51,995 bases of DNA, from assembly GCA_945946655.1 (NCBI GenBank), contig CAMEWM010000007.1, positions 1-51,995 on the forward strand, written 5' to 3'. A program made the position numbers and the translations under genes. The stretch is from an uncultured Clostridium sp. Its GTDB lineage: Bacteria; Bacillota; Clostridia; TANB77; CAG-508. Within the stretch, counting starts at the first letter, position 1; each line of letters begins with the position of its first letter. Shown piece after piece: positions 1 to 7,971 of the stretch. The notes below the pieces were generated by a model, which did not search any database, was not told the DNA's origin, and saw nothing but the letters and a program-made list of their open reading frames with translations.

Positions 1-11
1 AATTGTCGCAT
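1..11 (-). CDS. Start of a gene running off the left edge (next gene of the T4SS-like operon)
   Basis: Downstream of the VirB4 stop codon the minus strand shows an AAAGGAG ribosome site followed at about 5 bases by ATG CGA CAA, then the window ends. Only the first three residues (M-R-Q) are visible. Position and spacing indicate the next gene of the same operon. In related systems a multi-pass VirB6/TrbL-like protein or a cell-wall hydrolase often follows VirB4, but nothing here identifies it. Confidence 0.6.
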
Positions 12-22
12 CCTTTACTCCT

Positions 23-1993
23 TTATTGCTGTTGCCTTTTGGCATTTTCAACCATTTTATTTAAGTTAGTTTCTACAAACTCAAACTCTTTTGCAGTTGG
101 TGTTATTTGCAATATTGCTGTATCTCCACCAACTTTTAATAATCCTTCTCCTTTGTTACATGTAACTAAGAATCCCGCTTCACCTTCACTTAGCTTAAAT
201 ACCTCTTTTAGATATTGGATCTCAGATTTATCTTGCGCTAATAGTAATTTAGTATCTGATGATGTTAAAACAGCCTGCACTTCAGGTTTCTCATAAAAAT
301 CTTGGAATCTCTGTGAGATAATAGCTAATGATACATTTCTTTTTCTTGCACGTCTTGCCATAGTATTTAAGAAGTCTACTGCTTCTGGGTATGGTAGTAG
401 CATCCAGGCCTCGTCCACTAAAACTCTTTTCTTTGCAGCTTTTCTTCTATCCTCACTATTTTTCTTAACATATTTTTCCCATATCCATGATAATAATATT
501 TGTTGTGCAAGTGGTCTTGCAAATCTTTCCTCTAACTGTGATATATCTAAATTTATAAATAGTGTTCCATCCAATAAGTCGAATGTAGATTGTCCGTCAA
601 AGTATGCCATCTGTCCATCATATTCTCTTATGTATTGTTTCATAACTTTTAATAAGTAGCTATAATGGAATCTATAATCTTGATTGGTATTACTTTCCGC
701 ATTTCTTTGTAAACGTTTATACCAAGAACCAATTGTTGGCATCTTCTTTTTTGTTCTTCCTAACATATCTGCAGATCCATTACTTGAAGTTTCATACAAA
801 CTCATCGGATCACTAGTTATTCCATATGCAGCATACTCTTGAGCAACAGATTCAGCAATAATTTGTTTAGTAACCTCATTTATGTCTTGACTTCTTGTAC
901 TTCCTCTTGCCATTGTAAGTAATGCTTGTGTAACATCCTCTACTTTGTTTTCAACATTTAATACAGCTCTTTCTCTTCCCGTTATTTCATCTTTAACAAC
1001 CTCTGTTTCAATATCGAAAACATTGATAACTGTTTTTGAGTTTGGGCTTAATACAACATTAATTCCTCCCAAGCTCTCAGCAACTATACTATACTCTCCC
1101 TCGGCATCTAGTGCTAAGCTTTGTATTCCCATAAGAACCGCTGATCTAGAAATCAAAGTTTTCATAGTTACTGATTTTCCAGCACCAGACTTAGCAAATA
1201 TAACCATATTATAATTTGTAAGCGAACTATGGAAATTATCAAATAATATTGGCACACCCGTTTGCTTATTAAATCCTAATGGAATTCCTGTTGCATGACC
1301 AACCTCTGATGTAGTAAATGGAAAAACTGTTCCCATTGATCTACGATCAAATGTATGTGTTTTTTTAACTTTGTCTTGTGCTAATGGTAAATTTGATTGA
1401 AATGCTTCTTCTTGCATTCCCCAAGCACTCTTAATACCAACTAAAGATTTCGACATTTCTGTAGATAACAATTTAGTAAGTTTATCTAGGTCTTCCAAGC
1501 TATAAGCAAACAATGTTGCTACAACTGATGCTTCATATAATTTATTAAAACCTGCTGCAATTTCATCTCTTAAACTTTCAGCTTCTAATCTTTTTTGAGC
1601 CAAGTTACTTTCTCTGTTAATATTTCCTCTATCTGCTGCAACAATTCTTTCAGTCTCTAATTCATTAATTGTCCTATTTAATTCATTTTGTGATCTAGAT
1701 TCTTGTATTGGTGTAATATAAATTGAAGTATTTATATCTCCAAACATATACATGTCCCTAAAAAGCTCGGGGAAAGTACACATTCTTGGAAGTGCTGAAA
1801 CAAAGAAACTTCTAGCATATCTTTTTACATTAGATATTATTTCAAGATGATCTATATTACTTGAATCAATCCCTGAAGGTGCTATTAACTCTTTTATAGT
1901 TTTTTTATGTAATATTTGTATTTGCTCATCACTTGTGTAGTCATTTCTTTGAACTTGAAATTCATTATTTTGACTCTGTTTTTTCTTGAACAT
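23..1993 (-). CDS. virB4: VirB4-family type IV secretion ATPase
   Basis: 656-residue cytoplasmic ATPase of the VirB4/TraC/TrbE type, which energises assembly of a type IV secretion or conjugation channel. Walker A (AKSGAGKS) lies near residues 267-274 and Walker B (VLVDEA) near 524-529. The C-terminal part has the usual 'RRARKRN...AIISQR' region of this family, and an alpha/beta domain of about 230 residues precedes the P-loop. The start is ATG behind GGAGAG and overlaps the end of the upstream gene by 29 bases, so the two are translationally coupled. It belongs to an operon with the PrgI-like gene and an uncharacterised membrane protein. No relaxase or integrase is visible, so the machine could be conjugative (with the rest outside the window) or a chromosomal secretion or pilus system. 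The family call is firm; the biological role is open. Confidence 0.93.
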   Translation of the reverse strand: MFKKKQSQNNEFQVQRNDYTSDEQIQILHKKTIKELIAPSGIDSSNIDHLEIISNVKRYARSFFVSALPRMCTFPELFRDMYMFGDINTSIYITPIQESRSQNELNRTINELETERIVAADRGNINRESNLAQKRLEAESLRDEIAAGFNKLYEASVVATLFAYSLEDLDKLTKLLSTEMSKSLVGIKSAWGMQEEAFQSNLPLAQDKVKKTHTFDRRSMGTVFPFTTSEVGHATGIPLGFNKQTGVPILFDNFHSSLTNYNMVIFAKSGAGKSVTMKTLISRSAVLMGIQSLALDAEGEYSIVAESLGGINVVLSPNSKTVINVFDIETEVVKDEITGRERAVLNVENKVEDVTQALLTMARGSTRSQDINEVTKQIIAESVAQEYAAYGITSDPMSLYETSSNGSADMLGRTKKKMPTIGSWYKRLQRNAESNTNQDYRFHYSYLLKVMKQYIREYDGQMAYFDGQSTFDLLDGTLFINLDISQLEERFARPLAQQILLSWIWEKYVKKNSEDRRKAAKKRVLVDEAWMLLPYPEAVDFLNTMARRARKRNVSLAIISQRFQDFYEKPEVQAVLTSSDTKLLLAQDKSEIQYLKEVFKLSEGEAGFLVTCNKGEGLLKVGGDTAILQITPTAKEFEFVETNLNKMVENAKRQQQ

Positions 1994-3146
1994 TCGTCTT
2001 TCTCTCCTTTCTAACTTTCTCTTTTGCTTTTTCTGCTACATCTTTCCCAAGCATTGCTTCGTTCTCTTGGATAATAAGTTGTGCTAAGTTATTTATAATG
2101 TCATCTTCAGTTTCAACTTTTCTTTGATATTCTTTTTGTTTTTCTGTCTGAACTTGGGCAACTTTTTCGCTAGCTAAATCCAAAGCTTCCTTTTCTATTT
2201 GTTTATCTAAGATATCCATTTTCTTGTCCATATAGTCTTGTGCTGTAGAATATAATTCATTATATCCAGCTCTGATAGCCTTGTCTACTCCATATACTTC
2301 TGCCTCATCTCTGTTATATGCAAAATATAGTAAATCTGCAAGTTCAACTGATGATAAAACTCTTCCTACTACTCCTGATACTGATAAAGTTCTTATTATT
2401 GATTGTGCTCTTGTATATAATTCAGAAAAAGCCATTTCTTTAATTTCATCTTTATCAAAATCATTTTGTCCTAATTCTTCTGAAAAATATGGTATTACAA
2501 TATAATATTTTTTGTTTAAGATATTTCTATTTAAACTCATTTTCTCTGTATTATAAATAATGTCTTTTCCGTATTCATATAAGTTTTTATCTTTTGTAAA
2601 TTCATATAGTGCTTGTTTCTTCTGTTCTTCTGATGCTCTTGGAGATGCCATAACATTTTGATATCTTATTTTTGCTCTATTATATTCTTGCTCTATTTTG
2701 TCTACCTCTGCTTTATATGTTTGAATACTACTTTCTAGATTTATTTTTCTTGTTTGAGTATATATTTGAACAGGATGTGATAATGTATTTAAAAATTGGA
2801 TAAATCCTTCCTCAACTCCAACTTTTTCAGCTTGAGACATTAGATCGTAGTTAATACCTTGACATTCCACAACCATAACATATCTAGATCCTTTTTTCTG
2901 TATTATCATATTATCCTCAATTTTATCAAATTCCATAAAATCAAATACAGAGCCCACATTAAATGTCTTAGATGATGATTTCTTTACGTTCTTAGTATCT
3001 GTAGTTTTCTTATTTTGTTCTTCCACCGCTTTTTTTTCTTTAGCTTTCATATTCATGTATACAAACACTAAAGCAATTGCTAGCATAAACATTCCTGCAA
3101 GCATCACATATAATATAATTGTTAAAAAGTCTGTACTATTTGTCAT
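1965..3146 (-). CDS. Membrane-anchored protein resembling a VirB4/TraC N-terminal domain
   Basis: 393 residues. One N-terminal membrane segment (about residues 6-30) is followed by a charged linker and a domain with the pattern of a TraC/VirB4 N-terminal region: 'MVVECQGINYDLMS', then 'FLNTLSHPVQIYTQTR', then 'YYIVIPYF'. A long coiled-coil-rich C-terminus follows. There is no P-loop. A longer reading from 3170 exists, but ATG at 3146 has a clear AGGAGG eight bases upstream and overlaps the PrgI stop by 11 bases, so I chose it. Its place between PrgI and the ATPase suggests a dedicated inner-membrane partner or tether for the ATPase, as if the VirB4 N-terminal domain were duplicated onto a separate polypeptide. 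The domain resemblance is my reading of motifs, not a search result. Confidence 0.75.
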   Translation of the reverse strand: MTNSTDFLTIILYVMLAGMFMLAIALVFVYMNMKAKEKKAVEEQNKKTTDTKNVKKSSSKTFNVGSVFDFMEFDKIEDNMIIQKKGSRYVMVVECQGINYDLMSQAEKVGVEEGFIQFLNTLSHPVQIYTQTRKINLESSIQTYKAEVDKIEQEYNRAKIRYQNVMASPRASEEQKKQALYEFTKDKNLYEYGKDIIYNTEKMSLNRNILNKKYYIVIPYFSEELGQNDFDKDEIKEMAFSELYTRAQSIIRTLSVSGVVGRVLSSVELADLLYFAYNRDEAEVYGVDKAIRAGYNELYSTAQDYMDKKMDILDKQIEKEALDLASEKVAQVQTEKQKEYQRKVETEDDIINNLAQLIIQENEAMLGKDVAEKAKEKVRKERKTNVQEKTESK

Positions 3147-3489
3147 TTGTTCTTTCCTCCTTATCATCATAAATGTATATTTTATTTTTCTTTTGTTTAA
3201 ATTTTACTGCTCTTTTTATAACGTCATCTAGATTCTCACCAGCTACAACTTTAGTTGCTTTTAAGAATCCTATATTAGGAACTTTAAGCATTCCAATTCC
3301 ATATCCAATTAATGCACAGAAAGCCACAGAAATTACTCCTACTAATCCTATTTTCATAATCTTAAAAATTAAATAAAATATCAACCCAACACCAGCTCCA
3401 ATAGCACTATATATTAGGCTTTTTGTTGTAAAGATAAATAAAATTCTACCTTCGCCTTTTACATTTCTAGGCAAATTGTATGTCCCCAT
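3136..3489 (-). CDS. PrgI-family type IV secretion membrane protein
   Basis: 117 residues with two adjacent membrane segments (about 20-45 and 50-70) after the typical opening 'YNLPRNVKGEGRILFIFTTK', then a basic tail. This matches the small PrgI/TcpE-like proteins found immediately upstream of VirB4 in Gram-positive conjugation systems, thought to be inner-membrane channel or ATPase-docking parts. The start ATG follows CGGAGGA. An extended -10 promoter (TG-T-TATAAT) lies about 37 bases upstream, so this gene probably opens a transcription unit separate from the pilin genes, which end at a terminator just upstream. Confidence 0.85.
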   Translation of the reverse strand: MGTYNLPRNVKGEGRILFIFTTKSLIYSAIGAGVGLIFYLIFKIMKIGLVGVISVAFCALIGYGIGMLKVPNIGFLKATKVVAGENLDDVIKRAVKFKQKKNKIYIYDDKEERTNDK

Positions 3490-3525
3490 AGTTTTCCTCC
3501 GTTATATCATAATTCTATAATTTAA

Positions 3526-3534
3526 ATTATAACA
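3526..3534 (-). promoter_or_regulatory. Extended -10 promoter for the PrgI-VirB4 operon
   Basis: On the minus strand TG-T-TATAAT is seen 37 bases before the prgI-like start. The -35 region is poor, which is common with an extended -10. It lies just after the terminator of the pilin genes. Confidence 0.5.
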
Positions 3535-3567
3535 TATAATATCTTAAAATGTAATAAAAAAAAGAAA

Positions 3568-3591
3568 AAAAGTGCATTTATATGCACTTTT
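3568..3591 (-). terminator. Rho-independent terminator after the pilin triplet
   Basis: Perfect 10-bp stem (AAAAGTGCAT with its complement) and a 4-base loop, followed on the minus strand by a run rich in T. It lies 37 bases after the last pilin-like gene. Confidence 0.85.
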
Positions 3592-3628
3592 AATTTTATC
3601 GTAATATATGTGTAATATTTCTGTAACA

Positions 3629-4003
3629 CTATGATTTTATTTGGCTTGTCATTGAGTAAATAACTCTTACTATTGATGTACCAGCAAATATTAATACTGC
3701 ACCAACTATGTATGGTATCATTGTCTTCTTGTATTCTGCTTTTTCTTCAGCACTACCAATCATATATTTAATACCAATAACCAATAATATAACAATTGCT
3801 ATAACGATACCAACAACTTGAACTATTGTAACAATATTTCCACCAATATTTTGTATTGCAGTTCCATTAACGTTCTGACCACCATTCTCAACACCATTAA
3901 TTACTGTATCGATATTAGGTTTTGCATATACTGTTCCAGCAATTGTTGCAATTAACATTACTGCTAATAATATTGTTGATATTATTTTTACTGTCTTTTT
4001 CAT
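3629..4003 (-). CDS. VirB2/TrbC pilin-like protein, copy 3
   Basis: 124 residues with a signal peptide ending near 'TVYA-KP' (about residue 28), an Asn/Gly-rich linker, and two membrane helices (about 60-84 and 96-118) separated by a short charged loop 'IGSAEEKAEYKK'. This is the layout of VirB2/TrbC major pilins. It is the last of three tandem paralogues and closely resembles copy 1 at 4536 (shared 'GIKYMIGSxEEKAxYKKxMIP'). The start is ATG behind AAGGAGG. The three probably share one mRNA from a promoter at 4941-4969. Role as pilus or channel subunit is inferred from fold and from the neighbouring PrgI and VirB4 genes. Confidence 0.82.
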   Translation of the reverse strand: MKKTVKIISTILLAVMLIATIAGTVYAKPNIDTVINGVENGGQNVNGTAIQNIGGNIVTIVQVVGIVIAIVILLVIGIKYMIGSAEEKAEYKKTMIPYIVGAVLIFAGTSIVRVIYSMTSQIKS

Positions 4004-4067
4004 ATTTATTCCTCCTTATCTTATCGTTTTTATATAAACATCTCACTTTCGTAAGAATATTAATAAC

Positions 4068-4475
4068 TTATTTTGATAATGGTTCTAATAAATTAATTAC
4101 TAATCTCCAGATATCAAATGCGCCAAAGATAATTACACATCCTATGATATATGGTATTAATCCCTTTTTTATATCAGCTTTGTCTTCTAAGCTTCCTGTT
4201 ACAAATTGTACTCCTAAAACAAGTCCCCATATTAGAGCTACTGCTATTCCTATAGCAAGTAGTACATTATATAATGTTCTTGATCCAGGTTTTAATGCGT
4301 TTTCATTAATTGGTGAATTTTCATTCTTTCCTACATTAATGAATTCCCCCGCCTCACTAACAATATCTCCAGTATTTCCTCCGGCTGCTTGCGTTACAGG
4401 AGCAAAGATAACTAAAAAAGTAGATATTAAAAGAGCCATTAATATTATATTTACTATCTTTTTATATTTCTTCAT
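4068..4475 (-). CDS. VirB2/TrbC pilin-like protein, copy 2 (divergent)
   Basis: 135 residues. The N-terminal signal peptide ends near 'APVTQAAGG'; a polar segment follows, then two membrane helices (about 70-90 and 105-125) linked by 'TGSLEDKADIKKGLIP', matching the other two copies. This copy is longer and diverges in the exported N-terminal segment, so the three could be major and minor subunits. The start ATG follows TAGGAG. It lies 64 bases upstream of copy 3 and 60 downstream of copy 1, within one transcription unit. Confidence 0.8.
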   Translation of the reverse strand: MKKYKKIVNIILMALLISTFLVIFAPVTQAAGGNTGDIVSEAGEFINVGKNENSPINENALKPGSRTLYNVLLAIGIAVALIWGLVLGVQFVTGSLEDKADIKKGLIPYIIGCVIIFGAFDIWRLVINLLEPLSK

Positions 4476-4535
4476 ATACGTTTACTCCTATTAGTATAAT
4501 TATACTACATTTTTCCTTTTATTTCAACTATTTTA

Positions 4536-4910
4536 TTATCCTTCTATTGCCTGTGATGTCAAATCTGCAATTATTCTTACTATAGTACTGGTTGCCGTAA
4601 TTAAAACTGTACCAATCAAAAATGGAATCATTGCTTTTTTATAATCTGCTTTTTCCTCTACACTGCCTATCATATATTTAATTCCTAGCATAACCAAAAC
4701 AATTACCGAAAGAGCTACTCCTATAACCTGTATAATTGTTGCAATAGTGCCAACCATATCAGTAACATTGTTTGGTACACTCTCGTTTCCAGGCTCATAT
4801 TCATTAGCATTAGGTAAAGCATTTTGTGCATACACAAATGTAGTAGATATTGTACATAACAATATTAAAATAATTAAAATTATACTATATATTTTTACTA
4901 TTTTCTTCAT
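4536..4910 (-). CDS. VirB2/TrbC pilin-like protein, copy 1
   Basis: 124 residues: signal peptide ending near 'TTFVYAQN', a short Asn/Pro-rich linker, and two membrane helices (about 52-78 and 92-114) around 'IGSVEEKADYKKAMIP'. It is first in the pilin triplet and is directly preceded by a strong sigma-A promoter. The start is ATG with AAGGAAG. Such proteins are membrane-inserted and assembled by a VirB4 ATPase, which is encoded 2.5 kb further along. Confidence 0.82.
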   Translation of the reverse strand: MKKIVKIYSIILIILILLCTISTTFVYAQNALPNANEYEPGNESVPNNVTDMVGTIATIIQVIGVALSVIVLVMLGIKYMIGSVEEKADYKKAMIPFLIGTVLITATSTIVRIIADLTSQAIEG

Positions 4911-4940
4911 TTTTCTTCCTTTTTCACCATATTTATTTTA

Positions 4941-4969
4941 ATTATATAGAATAAAATTATGGAAGTCAA
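4941..4969 (-). promoter_or_regulatory. Sigma-A promoter of the pilin triplet
   Basis: Minus strand TTGACT, 17-base spacer, TATAAT. The -10 lies about 31 bases before the first pilin start. Strong match to consensus, implying vegetative expression. Confidence 0.85.
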
Positions 4970-4977
4970 CTATTTTT

Positions 4978-5124
4978 TTATCTTTTTATCACATCATTTC
5001 TATAATACTGAGCTATTAATTCATCTAGCTCTATGCTTAACTGATATATTATGCTATAATCTTCGCCATTTATTATACTTTCATTAAGTTTTTCTCTTAA
5101 ACAACAAATTCTTTCGTTTAGCAT
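4978..5124 (-). CDS. Spo0E-like aspartyl-phosphate phosphatase
   Basis: 48 residues, below the size limit of simple ORF scans. The sequence has the Spo0E-family signature: an N-terminal helix, a short loop 'NGEDY', then 'QLSIELDELI' (the S-x-x-x-D motif) in the second helix. Spo0E proteins are two-helix phosphatases that remove phosphate from Spo0A~P and so delay sporulation. The start ATG follows AAGGAG with good spacing, and its own promoter (TTGACT-17-TATTTT with an extended -10) lies at 5166-5194. The family call rests on length and motif. Confidence 0.85.
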   Translation of the reverse strand: MLNERICCLREKLNESIINGEDYSIIYQLSIELDELIAQYYRNDVIKR

Positions 5125-5165
5125 ATATTTTCTCCTTTTTTATACTTATATATTTTATTTATTAC

Positions 5166-5194
5166 AAAATACCATATTCATTTCTTGTAGTCAA
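5166..5194 (-). promoter_or_regulatory. Promoter of the Spo0E-like gene
   Basis: Minus strand TTGACT, 17 bases, TATTTT preceded by TGG (extended -10). It ends about 42 bases before the start codon. Confidence 0.65.
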
Positions 5195-5343
5195 GTTTTT
5201 TCAAGGGTTATAGCTTTTTTTCGTGTTTCATTTTTTAACTTATTTCTTATATTTTTTTCTTTTTTAATACTTTTTCTATTTATATTTATTAAAAGTATTA
5301 TAATATGACAAATAATGCTAGTAATTTTTTATATTTTCAAAAT

Positions 5344-5374
5344 AATAGAATCGCCTTTTATTAGCGATTCTATT
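5344..5374 (-). terminator. Terminator after the M16 protease pair
   Basis: An 11-bp perfect stem (AATAGAATCGC and complement) with a 9-base loop, overlapping the stop codon of the M16 gene and followed by a T-rich stretch on the minus strand. Confidence 0.75.
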
Positions 5375-6647
5375 TTCCTTTTATTACTGACATAATCATA
5401 TTATTTTCTGAAAAAACCTGTTGTAAAATTTGTTTTAAATAATTTGTATCTATCTCATCAAATTTATTCATATATTCAAAGCTGTTTATTCCCTTAATAT
5501 AGTCAGATGCGAACATTCTACCTATATCTGATACGTTATTGTACTCTACAGCATAATCTCCATAGATTTTCTTTTTTATTCTTTCAAAATCCTGCTCGTT
5601 AATTTCATTTTCTCTCATCTCATTTATTTTTTCTAATATTTTTTCATATACCGTCTTTGGATCTTTTGATTGTCCACCTATTAAAACGTGTGCGTACTCA
5701 TTTCCAAATTCATACTCTATATCTGGTTGCGACAATAAGTATCCCTCTTTGTATAAATTATTATATAATGTCGAACTCTTTCCTATTATCATATTCAGAA
5801 TTATCTCTATTGCTATATGTCTTTTAACAGCATCTTGGTATTTATCTTTAATATTATCCTTAAATCCTATCATAAACAGTGGCATACTTACTTCCATCTG
5901 TTTTTCTGAATATTTTTTATTTATTTCTTTTTTCTCTGTCGGATATATTCTAGTTATTTCTTTCCTATCTGTGTTTTCATTTAATCTCGATTTTATTTCT
6001 CTCAAAATAATGTCAGCTTCGAAGTCCCCAACTACCACTAGTACCATATTACTAGGATGATAGAAAGTATTATAACATTTATATAATATATCTGGTGTAA
6101 TTTTTGATATTGTTTCTACTGTTCCTGCTGTATCTATCTTTACAGGATTATTTTCATATAAACAATCCATGGCATTAATATATAATTGCCATCCTGGGTC
6201 GTCGTCATACATACCTATTTCTTGACCAATAATTCCTTTTTCCTTCTCAACATTTTTATCTGTGAAATATGGATTTTGTACATAGTTCATTAGCTCGTCT
6301 AGTCCTTCATAAAAGTGATCAGTACATTCAAATAGATATGCAGTATGGTCATTTGTGGTATATGCATTTGCATCAATTCCCAAAGCCATCAATGTATATA
6401 AACTATCTGTCCCATCTTTTTGTTCAAACATTTTATGTTCTAAGAAATGTGCAACTCCATCTGGAATAACAACTTCTTCTCCCGTAGTACTATCTATAAA
6501 TGTATTATCGATAGATCCAAATTTTGTTGCCCATATAATATACTTTTTCTGTATATCTTGTTTAGGAATAATTATTACTTGTAAGCCATTATCTAATCTT
6601 TCCATATAACACTTTTCTTTAATATTATTGTTTTCTATTTCTCTCAT
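5370..6647 (-). CDS. M16 family zinc metalloprotease (catalytic member of pair)
   Basis: About 425 residues. The zinc-binding HxxEH motif (HFLEH) appears near residue 68 within 'VAHFLEHKMFEQKDG', and the downstream glutamate region (GIIGQEIGMYDDDP) follows, as in YmfH-type peptidases. These insulysin-like enzymes degrade peptides or process small exported or modified peptides. A reading from 6665 exists, but the ATG at 6647 has GGAAGG at the right distance, so I use it. It sits 33 bases downstream of a second M16 gene lacking the motif; such active/inactive pairs usually work as heterodimers. The family is certain; the substrate is unknown. Confidence 0.92.
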   Translation of the reverse strand: MREIENNNIKEKCYMERLDNGLQVIIIPKQDIQKKYIIWATKFGSIDNTFIDSTTGEEVVIPDGVAHFLEHKMFEQKDGTDSLYTLMALGIDANAYTTNDHTAYLFECTDHFYEGLDELMNYVQNPYFTDKNVEKEKGIIGQEIGMYDDDPGWQLYINAMDCLYENNPVKIDTAGTVETISKITPDILYKCYNTFYHPSNMVLVVVGDFEADIILREIKSRLNENTDRKEITRIYPTEKKEINKKYSEKQMEVSMPLFMIGFKDNIKDKYQDAVKRHIAIEIILNMIIGKSSTLYNNLYKEGYLLSQPDIEYEFGNEYAHVLIGGQSKDPKTVYEKILEKINEMRENEINEQDFERIKKKIYGDYAVEYNNVSDIGRMFASDYIKGINSFEYMNKFDEIDTNYLKQILQQVFSENNMIMSVIKGK

Positions 6648-6679
6648 TAAACTTTTCCTTCCCATTTTGATATCATAAA

Positions 6680-7951
6680 TTATTTACTTAAAAAGTATAT
6701 TGTATTAATTGTAATTTTGTTTGCTATTTGTATAATTTGTTCTTTAGTCACATTATCTATTTGCTTAATATATGTTGTGATATCCATATTCTCTTGTTCC
6801 ATCTCTTTACCAAAGTAATAAGATATCGCAGAGTCTTGTTCGTCTTGCATAGATTTAAAACTTGCAATTATGAGTTGTTTAGCATTCGATATATCATCTT
6901 GTGTAAATTTTCCATTTTTCATATCTTCTATTTGTTGTTTTATTATCTGTATAGCCTTGTCATAATTTGCACTTTCTATTCCACTCCTTATTATTATATT
7001 ATTTTTATTCTTTATATATAATGATCCAGCGCTATATGCCAAACTCGCCTTTTCTCTTACATTTTGAAACAATTTAGAATTTGCTCCTCCGCCCAAGATT
7101 GCATTATAGACAGAAGCAATTGGTTTTTCCTCTCTATTAGCATCTATAATATCTAACCCAATAACTAACTTACCTTGAGACACATCCATTTTTTCTTTTA
7201 CAACTTTTTCTTCAGAAGATTTTTTTATTTCATTTGTTATATATAAATCTTCCACCTTTCTAGGATTTAATTCTCTTTTTTTAATATTATCAATTACTAT
7301 CTGGTCTATTTTAGAGGTTTCTGAAAATTCTCCAGATACAAATATATCTATTTTACAATTTTTTAGATTTTCTAAATATGTTTTATATAAATCCTCATTT
7401 GTAATTTTATCTAAATCTTCTTCATATCCATAAGTATATAGTCCATATGGTTCTTCTTTATACATTTCTTCTATGCATCTCGTATATGCATAGAGTCCCT
7501 TATTATCTTTTCTTGCCCTTATTATTTGTCTTAAGTTTTCTTTTTCGCTATTAAAGTATTCTTCATTAAATCTATCATTTTCTATTAAAGGATTAAATAT
7601 TATCTCAAATAATGTATTGACACTTTCTCTTAGCACATTTTCTTTTTTATACGTAAAGTTATCATTTAATGATTCGATATAAAACTTGAATATGCTATCG
7701 TTTCCTAACTTATCTATTCCGCAGTTAAATTCAGCGCCATACAACTCTTCCAATTTTATATTTATTGCTTCTTGAGTTTTTAGAGTATTTGTTCCTCTTT
7801 TTAATATTGATAATATTAATGCATTTTTTGTTATATTAGTTCTATCAAGTTTTGTTGTTAAATATATAGCTAATAAATTTGTCTTAAATTTTTTTGTATT
7901 AATTTTGTGTAACTTGATTCCCTCTTCTATTCTTATAGTATTAAATTGCAT
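6680..7951 (-). CDS. M16 family protein, inactive partner (YmfF-like)
   Basis: 423 residues with the M16 fold. The position of HxxEH is occupied by 'ILSILKRGT', so it lacks zinc ligands and is presumably non-catalytic. It keeps the C-terminal M16 signatures ('AILGGGANSKLFQNVREKASLAYSAGS'), which bind substrate in such partners. The ATG at 7951 has AAAGGAG eight bases upstream and is preferred to the ATG at 7975, which overlaps the yqeY stop. It lies between yqeY and the catalytic M16 gene and is probably co-transcribed with the latter. Confidence 0.88.
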   Translation of the reverse strand: MQFNTIRIEEGIKLHKINTKKFKTNLLAIYLTTKLDRTNITKNALILSILKRGTNTLKTQEAINIKLEELYGAEFNCGIDKLGNDSIFKFYIESLNDNFTYKKENVLRESVNTLFEIIFNPLIENDRFNEEYFNSEKENLRQIIRARKDNKGLYAYTRCIEEMYKEEPYGLYTYGYEEDLDKITNEDLYKTYLENLKNCKIDIFVSGEFSETSKIDQIVIDNIKKRELNPRKVEDLYITNEIKKSSEEKVVKEKMDVSQGKLVIGLDIIDANREEKPIASVYNAILGGGANSKLFQNVREKASLAYSAGSLYIKNKNNIIIRSGIESANYDKAIQIIKQQIEDMKNGKFTQDDISNAKQLIIASFKSMQDEQDSAISYYFGKEMEQENMDITTYIKQIDNVTKEQIIQIANKITINTIYFLSK

Positions 7952-7971
7952 CCTATATTCTCCTTTCAATA

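Noticed and set aside
3922-4494. 190-codon plus-strand ORF opposite two pilin genes
   Set aside because: Hydrophobic low-complexity translation caused by the antisense of membrane-helix codons; no ribosome site.
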